DNA of 64,000 nt, taken from Silurus meridionalis (Eukaryota > Chordata > Actinopteri > Siluriformes > Siluridae). The notes under the pieces were generated by a model. It made no database searches and was not told the origin of the DNA. It saw only the letters and a list, made by a program, of their open reading frames with translations. Location: NCBI RefSeq assembly GCF_014805685.1, contig NC_060885.1, positions 29,758,632-29,822,631 of the forward strand, read 5' to 3'. Positions 12,530-23,867 of the stretch are shown here, one piece after another (positions within the stretch are counted from its first letter, which is position 1; each line of letters opens with the position of its first letter). Position numbers and translations under genes: made by a program.

Positions 12530-13053
12530 AAACCCTTTTCAGCATGTGAGGGTGTGTTGAACTCTCGATGCTGTAGGGAGGTCCTGCTACACTGCTGCGT
12601 GTCGATGTGTTGTATCTACGCGCCGTATTAGGCGAGATAAATAATTATCAAGATAAATAGCGGCGAGGCACAGCGAGCACAATGACATTAACGCGGGGAC
12701 TCTGTATTGCTGTATTCGTCGCTGCGCATTAATAGTGCATTGATTAAGCACTTATTCAAATAGATTTTATAGAATGCAAAGTTTTTTGTTTATTAGGAGT
12801 AGAGTACGATTTAATGATGCAATTAGGCCTACAGGCGAAGAAGAAGAAAAACGGATGGTCGGGAAAAAATGCAGTGAGTCATTCAGGAGTTGCTGAAATA
12901 AGTGATAATCATTTGGAAAGACAACAGGAAGCAGACATGATTGAGGGGTGCCAATAGTTCTGCAGAATATTGAAAAATAAAAAAATAAAAAAGAGAAAGG
13001 CAGGGATAAGGAGAAGGACAACCAGAGAGTCTGTATGTGTTTGTGTGCATCAA

Positions 13054-13078
13054 GGTGTGTGTGTGTGTGTGTGTGTGT
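13054..13078. repeat. (GT)n microsatellite
   Basis: About 12 GT units. Confidence 0.9.
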
Positions 13079-13779
13079 CTGAACCTGATAACAGCATTAC
13101 AGAGTGCATTTAAAATTCATAGCACTTAATGATATGAAGCCCTTAATCCAGGGAAAAATCGATCCCTAATAACCTTTGAAGCCGTACATTTGCTCCTTCA
13201 TCGATGCCAAAAGCCGCATCACACACTCCCGAGACTCGTCTCTCCATTCCCTCACATTAGCCTTAAAGACCATAAAGTGGCATCTACCCTCCGTTAATAA
13301 GAATACAGCGGTACAATGTTTTTTAAAAAGCGCATAATAATCTGAATTATTCAGCAACACAAACTATGTTTCTGATGGTCGGAGGGCTGGAAATAGACAA
13401 ACATGCTGCTCTGAGGTCAAAATGCTCAGACAACTGTCTCTATCTTTTTTTACATTAGGTCATTTATTTTAAGTTTATTTTCCTTCTTTTATTTACTCCC
13501 CCTCTCTATTTATTTATTAGTATTTCTTTGGATTTATTTGAGTATTTCCTTCATGCTGTCTAAATGATATCACATTTATTTATTTAAAATTTTACCATTT
13601 ACTCCATTTATTTTTTAATATATTTCTATCATGCTGTCCAAATTGTATCAAAGTTATTTATTTATTTATTTAACATTATTTTATTGTTTACTCCCCCCTA
13701 ATATTTATTTATTTTGATTGTTATTCTTTTTTTCCATTTAGTTTAGTTTTTCTATCATGCTGTCCAAATGGTATCACAT

Positions 13780-13780
13780 T

Positions 13781-13864
<84 letters not shown>

Positions 13865-13866
13865 TT
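13780..13866. repeat. (TTTC)n microsatellite
   Basis: About 21 uninterrupted TTTC units within a longer T-rich strand. Confidence 0.97.
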
Positions 13867-14736
13867 TTTCTCTAATTTATTCTAATTTATTAGTTTTTTC
13901 CCCCATGTTTTCTTTCTGCTATTTAAACTGTCCATTATTCAAATAAAAGGCTTTTAGTGTTTTTTTTTCTTTAATTTTTTTAATCTTTCTAATTTCCAAT
14001 ATTCCCATTATTTTGTCCAAATGGTGCATTATTAAAATATAAAAGCTGTGTGTTAATTAGTATGTTGTTTTTTCTTTAATTTGTTATACATTTTTTTTTT
14101 CATTTATGACACTTTTTTCTTTTTATTTATTTTTTCAAAATTTCAATTCAATGTCTCTTAAATGTTTATTTATTTATTTATTTAATCAAATTTAAGTCTT
14201 ATTGTGGCTTACCAGGACACAGCATTAGAAACTCCCCCTTGCTGTTGCTAAGCGTGGGGAACTGTGTTTTGTCTTTAACCTCGAGACACGAGCGTGTTCG
14301 TGAAATCGGGGTCAACAGTGTGACATCGTAACGGCTACAATGGCGCTGCAAATCAAATCCTCGCCCACTAAACGCCTGACCTGCTTTCGTATACATAATC
14401 ACGGTGGACCAAAAGCCTGAATGTGAAACAGTTTGGCCGCTCTGACGTCCTTCACGTCCTGGCTGCAGCAACACGCCGCCTTGACCGCGTGCCTGTAATT
14501 ACCGAGCCGAGCTGCACGTACACGCCGGGTGGTTGCGAGGCTGATCTCCAGCGAGCGTGAGATTAACTCCAGGATGGAGCTTTAGCCTCGGACTACTGCC
14601 CAGGAGCCTCCTTAATAACATGGGGAGCTTCTCATATACATGTTGGCTAGAAGAAAGAAATAGGGCTTGACAAAGAAGGAGGAGGGAACAATGCTCATAT
14701 CAGTAGATGCTCATCCATTCTAGTAGAAAATCTATT

Positions 14737-14742
<6 letters not shown>

Positions 14743-14775
<33 letters not shown>
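14743..14775. repeat. (AAT)n microsatellite
   Basis: About 11 AAT units. Confidence 0.95.
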
Positions 14776-14776
<1 letters not shown>

Positions 14777-15047
14777 CAAACCCAATGGAATTTTACTGTA
14801 GTTTTATGATATGCGGTTTCTTTGGTAGCACTTTTCAACAACACAATTCTTATTACACACTGGTATAAGAGGAATAAAGCACCAGAATGGAGGAAAAGAA
14901 TTCCCAGCTTCCAGAAACTTCATCAAATTTAAACAGTCTCTCTCTCTCTCTCTCTCATTTTCAGTTAGTCTCCATCTGTTTCTTTCACTCAGCCTTCATC
15001 TCTCTCTCTTTCTCTCTTATGCAGTTTCCTTTTCTTTCTTACTTTTT

Positions 15048-15122
<75 letters not shown>

Positions 15123-15126
15123 CTCT
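15048..15126. repeat. (TTTC)n microsatellite, second array
   Basis: About 18 TTTC units with CT-rich flanks; the surrounding 14937-15240 is almost pure pyrimidine on this strand in long runs. Confidence 0.97.
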
Positions 15127-15242
15127 CACACAGTCTGTCATAATATTTATATTTTCTTTCTCTCCTTTCTCTCAATCACAACTCCCTTCCTTCCTTCCTT
15201 CCTTCTTCTTTTTTCCAGTGTCTTCCTCCTCCTTTCTTACCC

Positions 15243-15245
<3 letters not shown>

Positions 15246-15290
<45 letters not shown>
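15246..15290. repeat. (CA)n microsatellite
   Basis: About 22 CA units. Confidence 0.96.
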
Positions 15291-15291
<1 letters not shown>

Positions 15292-15479
15292 CATTTGTTG
15301 CTCACTTTCTTTCTGTCTCTCACTGCTACTGAATAATAGAGGATGGGTTTTTTTTTTTTGAGTCGCTGTAGGTCAGGAGACTGGATGGAGGAACAAATGA
15401 AAAGAGATCTCACATCGGGTTGAGACTCAGAGATGCTCCACTGCGTAATTATTATTATTATTATCATTATTCTTGTAAG

Positions 15480-15620
15480 CCGGCGGATGAATTCCATTGT
15501 GCGCGACTCGTGATTGTACGTGACCTCTCCGCGAGTTTAATTAATGTGCGCATACCTTTAATATTTATGCCCCCCGAGCCATTATGAGCGCTGGCAGGAG
15601 CTAAAAGGGAATTCATTCAG
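15480..15620. promoter_or_regulatory. candidate conserved non-coding element
   Basis: A repeat-free block with TTTAATTAATG, CTTTAATATTTATG, CCGAGCCATTATGAGC and a CpG-containing GCGCGACTCGTG. The sharp contrast with the low-complexity DNA on its left and its homeodomain and HOX/CDX-like cores suggest selection; conservation was not testable here. Confidence 0.3.
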
Positions 15621-16337
15621 TGTTTTGCTGGTTTTCTTTTAATCAGACAAACACACTCAAACTCAATTAAGCTAATGAGGACCTTTCTTTAAAAGGATAG
15701 CGTATGTCATGATGGGTTTAATAAACTCATAGAGCTTTAAATGCATTAGATGCAGAGAGAGTATTTGGGTTAAAATAAATGGTGTGAGATCATGTTTCTA
15801 ATGTGCTCTGTTGGAGGAGAGCTTTCGATGTGGCAAGTGTTGGTTGTTGAAAAACATCATAGGATTTCTATAGAAATGTACAGGGATCATTAGTACCTTT
15901 TTTTAGCAGTGGTAGAATAGTAATACATTGTTTTGAGGCAGAATGAAAGTGAGCAATAATCCAAATTTTATTCGTCACATACACAAAGTTTGGATTTGAA
16001 TTGGATTATTGCTCAATTGTTGCTCAATCCCATTGGAAGTGAAGTTCCTTTCTATCAGGTTGCATCACACAAACACATTGTTGATTATTTTCCTAAGACA
16101 GTATCCTTGGATCATTTTGATTCGGGTGGACTGCAAGGATTAAACACAGGCGCTGTGGTCAGAGAGGGATAGACGTCTCATTTTTTATTGGGGAAGACAT
16201 CGGATTTTCCACACTTCCTGCACTTTGACATGAATTTGACCACAGCCTTTACTCACACATTTATACAGAGCCTGTCAAAAGTTTGAAAACAGCTCGTCTT
16301 TTACGGTTTTTGAGAGACGCATGCACCATATTCTCCT

Positions 16338-16798
16338 ATTTTGGTAAAAGTTTGTGGACACCTGTCCATAAGACTTGCTTTGTTTTTGAACATCCCTTTC
16401 CACATTTAGTCCCTATGTGCTCTTATAATATCCTCCACTCTTCTGGGAAGGTGTTTCCCTAGATTTGTGGAGATTTGTGCTCTTTCAGCCACAAGGGTGT
16501 TAGTAACGTGATGTGGGTGAGGAGGGCTGGGGTGCAGTCAGTGTTCCAATTCATCCCAGAGGTGTTCAGAGATCAGAGCTTTATAGCAGAGATCTTCCAC
16601 TCCAAACCATGGAAATTATATGTTCATGGAGATGGCATTGTGTACAGGGGGATTACCATTCGGGTCTCCTAATTATGGGAAAATTTCATGCTCCTGCATC
16701 CAGAGATAATTGTATGCCCTCAACTTTTTTGTAACAGTTTGGGCAAGAACCACATCAGGCTGAAAAAGGTGTCCCAATAATTTCAGCCATATAGTGTG
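16338..16798 (-). mobile_element. Tc1-like family A, copy 5, near full length
   Basis: From TTTTGGTAAAAGTTTGTGGACACCTG through CCTCCACTCTTCTGGGAA, AGCCACAAGGGTGTTAGTAA, GGTGTTCAGAGATCAGAGC and CATGGAGATGGCATTG to GTGTCCCAATAATTTCAGCCATATAGTGT. The middle is nearly complete. Confidence 0.85.
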
Positions 16799-16800
16799 GG

Positions 16801-17358
16801 CTTTTTTTTTTTTTTTTTTTTAGAAATGAGCTCAAAAAACACCTGATTCTCAAGCATCATTACTTTTCCGCGCGCTGATCTGTGATCTTTTTCGGTCTCG
16901 TGCTTCAACACGCTACACTGCAGGTCTCTAAATGTATCTGGTCTCAGGCTATTCTCTATATTATACTACATTCGTCATAGCGCCCGATTTGTTTCGCTGT
17001 TACACGTGCTTTTCCAGAGATTTATAACCTACAATGGGCTGCCTGCGCTCGGGCTCCTCGAGACGATTTTCATTATGAAAATGCGCATTTCCGAATGGGG
17101 TGTATTGACTGTTACTATGGCGACAAAAAGCCCACCGCATTACCTTATAAATCCTGAGTTGTTATTCCATCCCGACCCAAACACCACCGCTGTGCCAGTA
17201 ATTTATTTAACTAGTGTTTTATTTGCTGATTTAACAAACCACATGCATTAATCCCACACACACACACACACACACACAAATGGGATAACACAAGATAAAA
17301 CTCTAAATGTAAAATATCTTACTTAACAAAATGGCACATACTATCCAATCAATTCAGA
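16801..17358. promoter_or_regulatory. candidate conserved non-coding block
   Basis: After a T20 run at 16803, 16840-17220 is repeat-free, with paired motifs such as GATTTTCATTATGAAAATGCGCAT (an imperfect palindrome around ATTATGAAAAT), CACGTG-like and TTTATAACC stretches. A short (CA)n at 17255-17278 follows. There is no open frame with family resemblance. A regulatory role is inferred. Confidence 0.25.
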
Positions 17359-17752
17359 TAAACACTTTATGAGCAAAAGTAATGGCACACTTGACTTTTC
17401 CAGCCATATGTGGTTCTTCCCACAAAGTTGGAGGCAGTTGTAAAGAACGTCTTTAAATGCGGTATTATGAGATTATCCCCTTCCAACCCGACAAAGCCCC
17501 TGTGCACAAAGCAAGCTCCATGAAGATATGTTTTACATAGCTTTACATGAGTTCTAACCTCAACCCTACTGAATGTGCAAGCTGACTGCACCCCAGGCCT
17601 CCTCACCTCACCTACATTAGTACCTGACTTTACTAACACCCTTGTCTCTAAATAAGCACAAACCTTCAGGAACACACTCCAAAATAGAAGAACCTCTAGT
17701 AGAACCTCTTCCTAGATAAGTGGAGGATATTCTAACAACAAATAGGGACTAA
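17359..17752 (+). mobile_element. Tc1-like family A, copy 6
   Basis: Begins TAAACACTTTATGAGCAAAAGTAATGGCACACTTGAC and keeps TTCCAGCCATATGTGGTTCTTCC, AAGCAAGCTCCATGAAGATATG, CCCCAGGCCTCCTCACCTCACCTACATTAGTACCTGAC and AAGTGGAGGATATTCTAACA. It ends at TAGGGACTAA without the right terminus. Confidence 0.85.
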
Positions 17753-17761
17753 TTTTATGTC

Positions 17762-18060
17762 AAGTCTATTTATTTCGATTCAGTTCAATTTGTACTGCAT
17801 TTATATCAATACACATTGTCCCAAAGACGATACATTTTAGCATCGTAAATAATCCTACAAGTTTATCTCTAATAAGAGAGCTGGTGGCGAAGAAAAAATG
17901 CCCCAACAAAAATGTTATGACATGAACCAAATTTGAAAAGGAGCCCATCCTCATCTGGGTGACCCCAAATGTCTGTTCATTATAGTTCCATCATTGTTGA
18001 GGTTACCAGCTGTTCACTGATGGACACTTGAATGCAAAAGTCTCCATGGTAACTGTAACC
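17762..18060 (+). repeat. family B dispersed repeat, divergent copy
   Basis: Aligns by eye with 21327-21560: TTTGTACTGCATTTATATCAATACACATTGTCCCAAAG, GGCGAAGAAAAAATGCCCC, GGAGCCCATCCTCATCTGGGTGACCCCAAATG. Its tail, GTTGAGGTTACCAGCTGTTCACTGATGGACACTTGAATG, also occurs reversed at 27534-27630. Confidence 0.65.
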
Positions 18061-18289
18061 ACAGGCCATTGTAGCAACCTGTTTATATCAATTACAATCC
18101 AAATGCATCATCTTCTCCATGCAGTGTATGTTCTCAAGTCTCCTGAGTCTTCAGTTTGTTCTATTAAAATGTCACTGAAATGCCACTTATAAGCAGTCAT
18201 GTACTTTAAGCTTGAATTGATAAAACAAGATCAGGTCATTGTTCTGAGCTTTGGGTTTTATGTCACCAAAATTAGCGTCACATCTCTGC

Positions 18290-18330
<41 letters not shown>

Positions 18331-19312
18331 TATCAATCTATCTGTCTGTTTCTTTCTTCTTTTCCTCATCTCTCTTTTCAGGTCTAATCAGTCTGCACTC
18401 ATGTGAAACGCAAACAGATTACCTGATGCTTACGTCTCCCTCTCTGTCTCCGCTTACACTGAGTAATGGGAACACACCGTCTATCTGTTTCCATTTTTCC
18501 TCCATTAAGGCGAACGGCCGTGACTGTTCCTGATTTCTCAGAGGACAGATCAAACGAACTCGTCCACAGACCATATCAGTCCTTAATAGCCAAATGCGTG
18601 CTGGTTCCAAGAGTATTCCTGAAGTCTGCTCGATTTACGAGAGGCTTTCTCAGTGGCTAAACTTGAGGATTACGGCCTGTAGAACAGTTCAACCAAAAAT
18701 GGGGCTCAAGTCTTAGATCTAATGAGCTAATTTGTGAATAGACAGCTGATGTAGTAGAAAATCTCCTCTCAATACAGTAAAACTGAAGCTATAATCATAT
18801 AGTACTGATCCCCTAAAATTGTGTGCAGTTCTGATGATTCTTCTATGAAGAAAAAAAAAATCGACATCATTCTGACACAAAAAATGAACACACCAGTTTT
18901 AGTGTTTCAGAATTTCACATTGTCATACAAATATTGTTTCCAACTAATCAGGTAAAGAATAATAATAATAATGAATTCATTTTTTTTTTTTGCATTTTGT
19001 ACCAGATGTATTAAAAATATCCCCAGTTGTGACATGATTTTCAAATACCCATATCTGAGTATACAATATTATATGCAGGTTGGTTACTTGACCGTTTGAC
19101 ATCAGAAGTGCTGTTAAAAGTTATTATTTCAGTGGATAATAATCCAGTGCTGTGTATAAATATTTCACAATATTTTACATGGTTTCATTTATTTTTTAAT
19201 GCCCAGGTAAAATGTTGTTATAGTGGACCAGTAAAAGTGCTGTTTAATGAGTGATGTCCATTTTTAGTATAGTTTCTTTTCAAAAGTTATTTGTCTGAAA
19301 TATGGACATTGA
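18061..19312. other. non-coding, one (CT)n repeat
   Basis: No exon seen. Holds the (CT)n at 18293-18326 and short A and T runs. The reading frame at 18466-18660 has no family resemblance. Confidence 0.45.
18293..18326. repeat. (TC)n microsatellite
   Basis: About 17 TC units. Confidence 0.95.
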
Positions 19313-19573
19313 TGGAATGGACATGAAAGTATCCGGACACCTGATTTCCACAAAGCTGAAGGCACACAATTGCATAGAATTTTTTTGGATGCAATAGCAT
19401 TAGTTTTTTCCTGACCTGTTCAATTTTGAACTGTATACAAAACCAGCTCCATGAACATATGCTTCACATGCTTTGCAATGAGGTAATCATAACAGCAAAT
19501 GGCGTCTTAATATGAAATGAGATGATCAAAAAGCACACAAAAACTTTGCACCAACATTCATCCATATAGTTGA
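19313..19573 (+). mobile_element. Tc1-like family A, copy 7, internally deleted
   Basis: Left end ATGGACATGAAAGTATCCGGACACCTGA, interior to ACCAGCTCCATGAACATATGCTTCACATG, then a jump to AATCATAACAGCAAATGG and the right terminus TCCATATAGTTGA. A central segment of about 200 bases is missing relative to copies 4 and 13. Confidence 0.75.
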
Positions 19574-19734
19574 TTTTCCTGGAACAGCAATGTATTCCTG
19601 AGACTAAGCAACAGACTAATGCGAACATTAATATTTATTTGAACACAAAGACCTCTGGTTTAAGCACTAAGCCCCTTGTAACAATACAAAAAATTTTGAA
19701 ATCTTGTACCCCAACATCAGTGAAAGGTCCAGGA

Positions 19735-19882
19735 TAGGGATGAATTGGAATGGTGACTGTACCCCAGGCCTTCTCCCTATACAATCAACTTTACTAACAC
19801 GCTTGTGGCTGAATGGGATTTTCCCAGAACTCTTCTGGAGCTTATTATAATAGAAAATGGGGACTAAATGTGGAATGGGATT
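19735..19882 (+). mobile_element. Tc1-like family A fragment, copy 8
   Basis: GGGATGAATTGGAATGGTGACTGTACCCCAGGCC, TTTACTAACACGCTTGTGGCTGAATGG and GGAGCTTATTATAATAGAAAATGGGGACTAAATGTGGAATGGGAT match the right half of the element. This is close to the piece missing from the adjacent copy 7. Confidence 0.75.
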
Positions 19883-21326
19883 GTAAATATAATATCAGTA
19901 AGACGCCAGTGATGTGCTAAAAAACAGCTTGCAGCATTTAGTTTTTTAAAGTTTGAACAGGCCAATTTGATTTATGAAAGTCGTAAAAGCTGGCAAGTCT
20001 AAGTAAAGGTGGGAATCATCATTTCCACCCTCAGACACAAGAATGTCTGCCATCTGGATATCATCCCTCTATCTCTCTCTCTAAGGTCATTCAATCTTAA
20101 TGAGTCAGGCAGAGTCATGCCATTTGACCTCCTATCCTGCTAAACCTGTAGACAGGCCTGGGAATGCACCCTCCAGGATTCGCTTTCTTCAAACACGCCG
20201 CGCTACGCCGAAGTCACGGACACCGACTGATGGGCTTTTACACGCTCTGTCCACTCCATCAACACGCTCCATATTTCAAACAGAACAAAATCTGTAATGT
20301 ATATAAAACCACCTGCTAGAGTTCACACATTTACATCTGCACAGCGTCAAACAGACTTCCGTTAGCGCGCTTTTCTTCATCTAATAAAAAGGTACATGTG
20401 CGTTGTCGCTCTAAAACCCGGCTGATCTGATTTCAACTTGGAGAAATCCGTTTTGCTAAATGGCATTCAGGTGCACTGCAGTCAGTCATGTCTAAAGCAG
20501 GAAATCATCCGCTTCAATGCAGAGAAGATTTCTGCAATGCTTTCAATTCAGAAGCTGGTCGGTGCTGATATTTACCCAAGAATGATTACGCTGTTAGAGC
20601 AAAAATTATGTGTTTGAATGTTTAATAGAAAAATAACTTCACAAGACACGGAAGTGTTCAAGCGTCCACTGAAATATCCCTGAATATCATTTTTCAAAGA
20701 ATAACATCACGTCCGGAAGAGTTTTATCGCTTGTATAATACAACGATTTGCTAACAATTGCCATTTTGCTTTATTTATTAAATTATGATGTCATATTTTA
20801 GATCGGTTTATAGTTACATTTCAGGAAGTGGAATAAGTTACTTACTGCTCTCACTTTTTATTATTATAATCGTTACTCATTAGAGACTCCTTCCAAAAAT
20901 GCTAAATAAACATGTTCTCACAGAAAGTGTTACCATATAAAAAACTAATCATATTATTTTACTTCTTTTTTTTTTATTTATGTCCATTTTTGACTACCCA
21001 TAGTAGCTTCCTAAATGTAGAGTTAGTTCAGTATGCTAAAAAGTTTTCTCAGCATCTTCTAATGCCTTCTACAGTCTAATTACAAAGATCGTTACACTGT
21101 ATTTCCTTGTGGGTACAACATGTATGCAGACTGTACCTCATTATTATATATAACATATCTGTTTTACTCACTGGATAATCGTACCCTCTGACACAACTTA
21201 GTGTAGTAGAATAAAAAGTGGTGCCCTAGTGGTTAATAACTGAATTGCGGTATTGACAACTAAGGTTTTCCTTTTACATCTGTTTCCTTCCATGGTATTT
21301 CAGTACCATGTCACGTCGCTTGAAAA
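19883..21326. other. non-coding, no repeats longer than short runs
   Basis: No exon seen. The interval 20100-20780 is less AT-rich and repeat-free and could contain conserved elements (for example GATTTCTGCAATGCTTTCAATTC near 20527), but no decisive motif was found. Confidence 0.45.
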
Positions 21327-21990
21327 GTCAAGTCAAGTCAAGTTTATTTCTATAGCGCTTTTCACAACAGACATTGTCTCAAAGCAGCTTTACAGAATTT
21401 TAAGAGTTAAGGTGAATGGTGTGCATTTATCCCTGATGAGCAGCCATGGCGACTGTGGCAAGGAAAAACTCCTTTTAGATGTTAAGAGGAAGAAACCTTA
21501 AAAGAAAACCAGACTCAAATCCTCATTTGGGTGACATCAAGAGTGTGATCATAAATCTTTAAACAATACAGAACACTGGAGAGTGAGAACTAACATGAGC
21601 ACTGGAATGTAAGATTATGAGTAATGTTCTTTCTACAGTCTTATACAGTCATTATGGTTATAAAACCAAGAGCTACTGAGCAACTCATAAAATAGCTCAA
21701 CATTTGCGATCGTCACGGATCCAACACTAGCTTCTCCATGCCAGAGTCTTTAAACACTCAAGGAGGTCCAGTGTCCAAACTCCACATAAAGTGGGATCCA
21801 ATTGGCACTGGTACGTCTCTAGATGGTTCGGGATGTTTGCGGGGTCGGCACCTACTTCTTTAAAGGTCCACAATCTTCATAAGGTGGGACGTGACTGGGG
21901 CTGGTGCAACCTCAGGATGCCTCGGGATGGGTAGAAAGAGAAGCAGTGGAGAGGAATTAGCGTAGCTGCTATTCATGATACTAACAGGAC
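21327..21990 (+). repeat. family B dispersed repeat, longest copy
   Basis: Opens with GTCAAGTCAAGTCAAGTTTATTTCTATAGCGCTTTTCACAACAGACATTGTCTCAAAGCAGCTTTACAGAATTT, identical over more than 60 bases to 41827 onwards. It continues with GGCAAGGAAAAACTCC, GAGGAAGAAACCTT and CCTCATTTGGGTGACATCAAGAGTG, then about 450 bases not present in the other copy, ending near ATTAGCGTAGCTGCTATTCATGATA. This is a high-copy repeat in fish genomes as I recall it; I cannot assign its class. No transposase frame is seen. Confidence 0.8.
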
Positions 21991-22159
21991 AAGTTGATAA
22001 TGTGCATTTGATCAGATGTAGTGGAGCACAAGGTTATGAAAAGTCATTTGTGTTGCATTTAATTGGCTAGTGATTAGATGTAGGTCATACCAGCAAACAC
22101 ACTGTGAAAGAGTCATCCTTAATTTCTGAACCTGTCGGAAAATCAACCGTCTGGGCCCA

Positions 22160-22280
22160 AATATCATAAATAAACAACCCTTATCCAGAGTCACTTTATA
22201 CAAGTGATACCCTGCAATGGCAGCTTAGCAGTGGGGTGATTTGAACTGATGACTTTCTGATCAAAAGTCCAACATCTACC
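22160..22280 (-). mobile_element. degraded tRNA-derived SINE-like repeat
   Basis: On the minus strand the order TGATCAGAAAGTCATCAG, AGTTCAAATCACCCC (B-box-like), ACTGCTAAGCTGCCATTG resembles a common fish repeat with a tRNA-like head. Divergence is high and no target duplication was found. Confidence 0.4.
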
Positions 22281-23693
22281 ACTTCCCTTGCACGATGTGC
22301 ACCAGCGATAAAAGAAAAACATTTTGAACATGGTGTTACGAAGAACTTTTTCAACGCTTCAAAACAAATCAAAGAAATCTCCAAAGTTATTGTTCTTCTT
22401 CTCCTGGATAACTGCAGAGACATCTTTCAGGCTGTCCAGTCAGTCTCAGCTCTCTGCCAGACGTTTCGTATGACGTGGATGACTGAAAGCCTTCATCGTT
22501 TGTATTTGATGTGAAACGAAAGCTGTAGAAAGTTAAAGCTGTTGTGCAGGAGGACAGAATTTTTCAGAGAACCTCCGACAAAGAGCCGCCCTCGCTCTTT
22601 ACTTCACGCGGTTTGTTTAGTTCTTTTTATTATTTTATTTCTGCTCTTGTCTGCCACAGATTTATGCCTTCTGTTCTCTGTGAAACCTCACAGAACCAGT
22701 TAACAGAATTCTGTATTTTAAAGTAAAAGGATTCCCTGTCAAACTACAACGTGAATCTTTATCTGAGTTCATCTGCTATATAATCATAAAGCATGGATAT
22801 ATTTATATCTGTACACACCCGAATAAGTCACGTACTAAAGTGCTTGAGTCAGAGATGTGTTTTTAGTCAATCATTGGCAAAAAACTTAAATGCTAGTACA
22901 TAGTATGTAAAGTTATTTAAATACTATAATGCTAAGGTAAATGAAATAATGAAGAATAATGTTCATAAATAAAAAATAAATAAATACAAAAAACTATTTT
23001 TAATGCAATTAATTACAGATGGTCCGATGGCTCGACTTTTCGATCTCACGATGACGATAGCGATACGACAAAAAATTTACACCTGTATCCATTTTCACAG
23101 ATACATGTTATTTCTTAATTTTATAAATTTATTAATGACCTCAAACAGATAGAGAGGTGAGACAGCAGCAGCTAGTGAAGGGAAACGTTTTGTTTACCCC
23201 TGAAAATGTATGACTCCCCCCCTGTTATATTACAGGTATTAGACAACAAAATCAACCATAAAGCTCATGACTGAGCAGTGAATAAGAACACACACACAGA
23301 CACCCTGACCCTGTAACCCTGTTACTAAAGCACTATTCATTTAATCTCTGAACACACACACAACCTCCTCACCCACCTCACACTTCTTAGTCTGTGAATC
23401 AGAACAACAAGCATTAGCCTTCACCGAACTAATCAAACCGCTCTAATCGCACAAGCTGATGTGACTAATAAGCGATTTGGAAATGTTAATCACTATACTA
23501 AAAGAGTTTTAAAGGACAAGCTTTCACTAGTGATCAGTGACAAAAAAAGAACCACCATTAGATACTTATGCACTAATGGTTTTTAAAATAAAAATAAACA
23601 AGATCATGCAGGTGAATGGTGAAAACGAATTATAACAAATAAAACGGGAAAACATAATTGTAACCTTAAAAAAAAAAAAAGAATTAGTATATC
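22281..23693. other. non-coding, nothing recognised
   Basis: AT-rich intronic sequence with short CA patches near 23291 and 23355. No exon, RNA gene or long repeat seen. Confidence 0.45.
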
Positions 23694-23707
23694 ATACGTT
23701 TCCTTTG

Positions 23708-23853
23708 CTGCGGCCCGGGTTCGATTCCCGGTCAGGGAACCGATCCCAGCCATTAGGGTTGCACAAGTCAGTGCACTCTTAGTGCTGGTCCCAAGCCTGG
23801 ATAAATGGGGGGGGTTGCTGTGGTGACCCCTAATGGGAGAAGCCGAAAGAAAG
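23708..23853 (+). mobile_element. tRNA-Glu-derived SINE, copy 1 (5' truncated)
   Basis: Flanked by a perfect 14-bp target-site duplication, ATACGTTTCCTTTG, at 23694-23707 and 23854-23867. The insert begins inside the tRNA part (CGGCCCGGGTTCGATTCCCGG, which contains an intact pol III B box) and continues CAGGGAACCGATCCCAGCCATTAGGGTTGCACAAG. It ends CCCCTAATGGGAGAAGCCGAAAGAAAG. It lacks the A box and about half of the tRNA head, plus a central block present in the other copies. Confidence 0.92.
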
Positions 23854-23867
23854 ATACGTTTCCTTTG

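Larger units (their letters stand above)
11757..16337. other. non-coding, pyrimidine-rich tract and several microsatellites
   Basis: No exon or RNA gene seen. It contains a 13-bp-stem inverted repeat at 12493-12529, a strongly T-rich strand from 13440 to 14200, two (TTTC)n arrays, (AAT)n, CT and CA runs, a GC-richer block at 14200-14600 and a candidate enhancer at 15480-15620. Confidence 0.5.
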
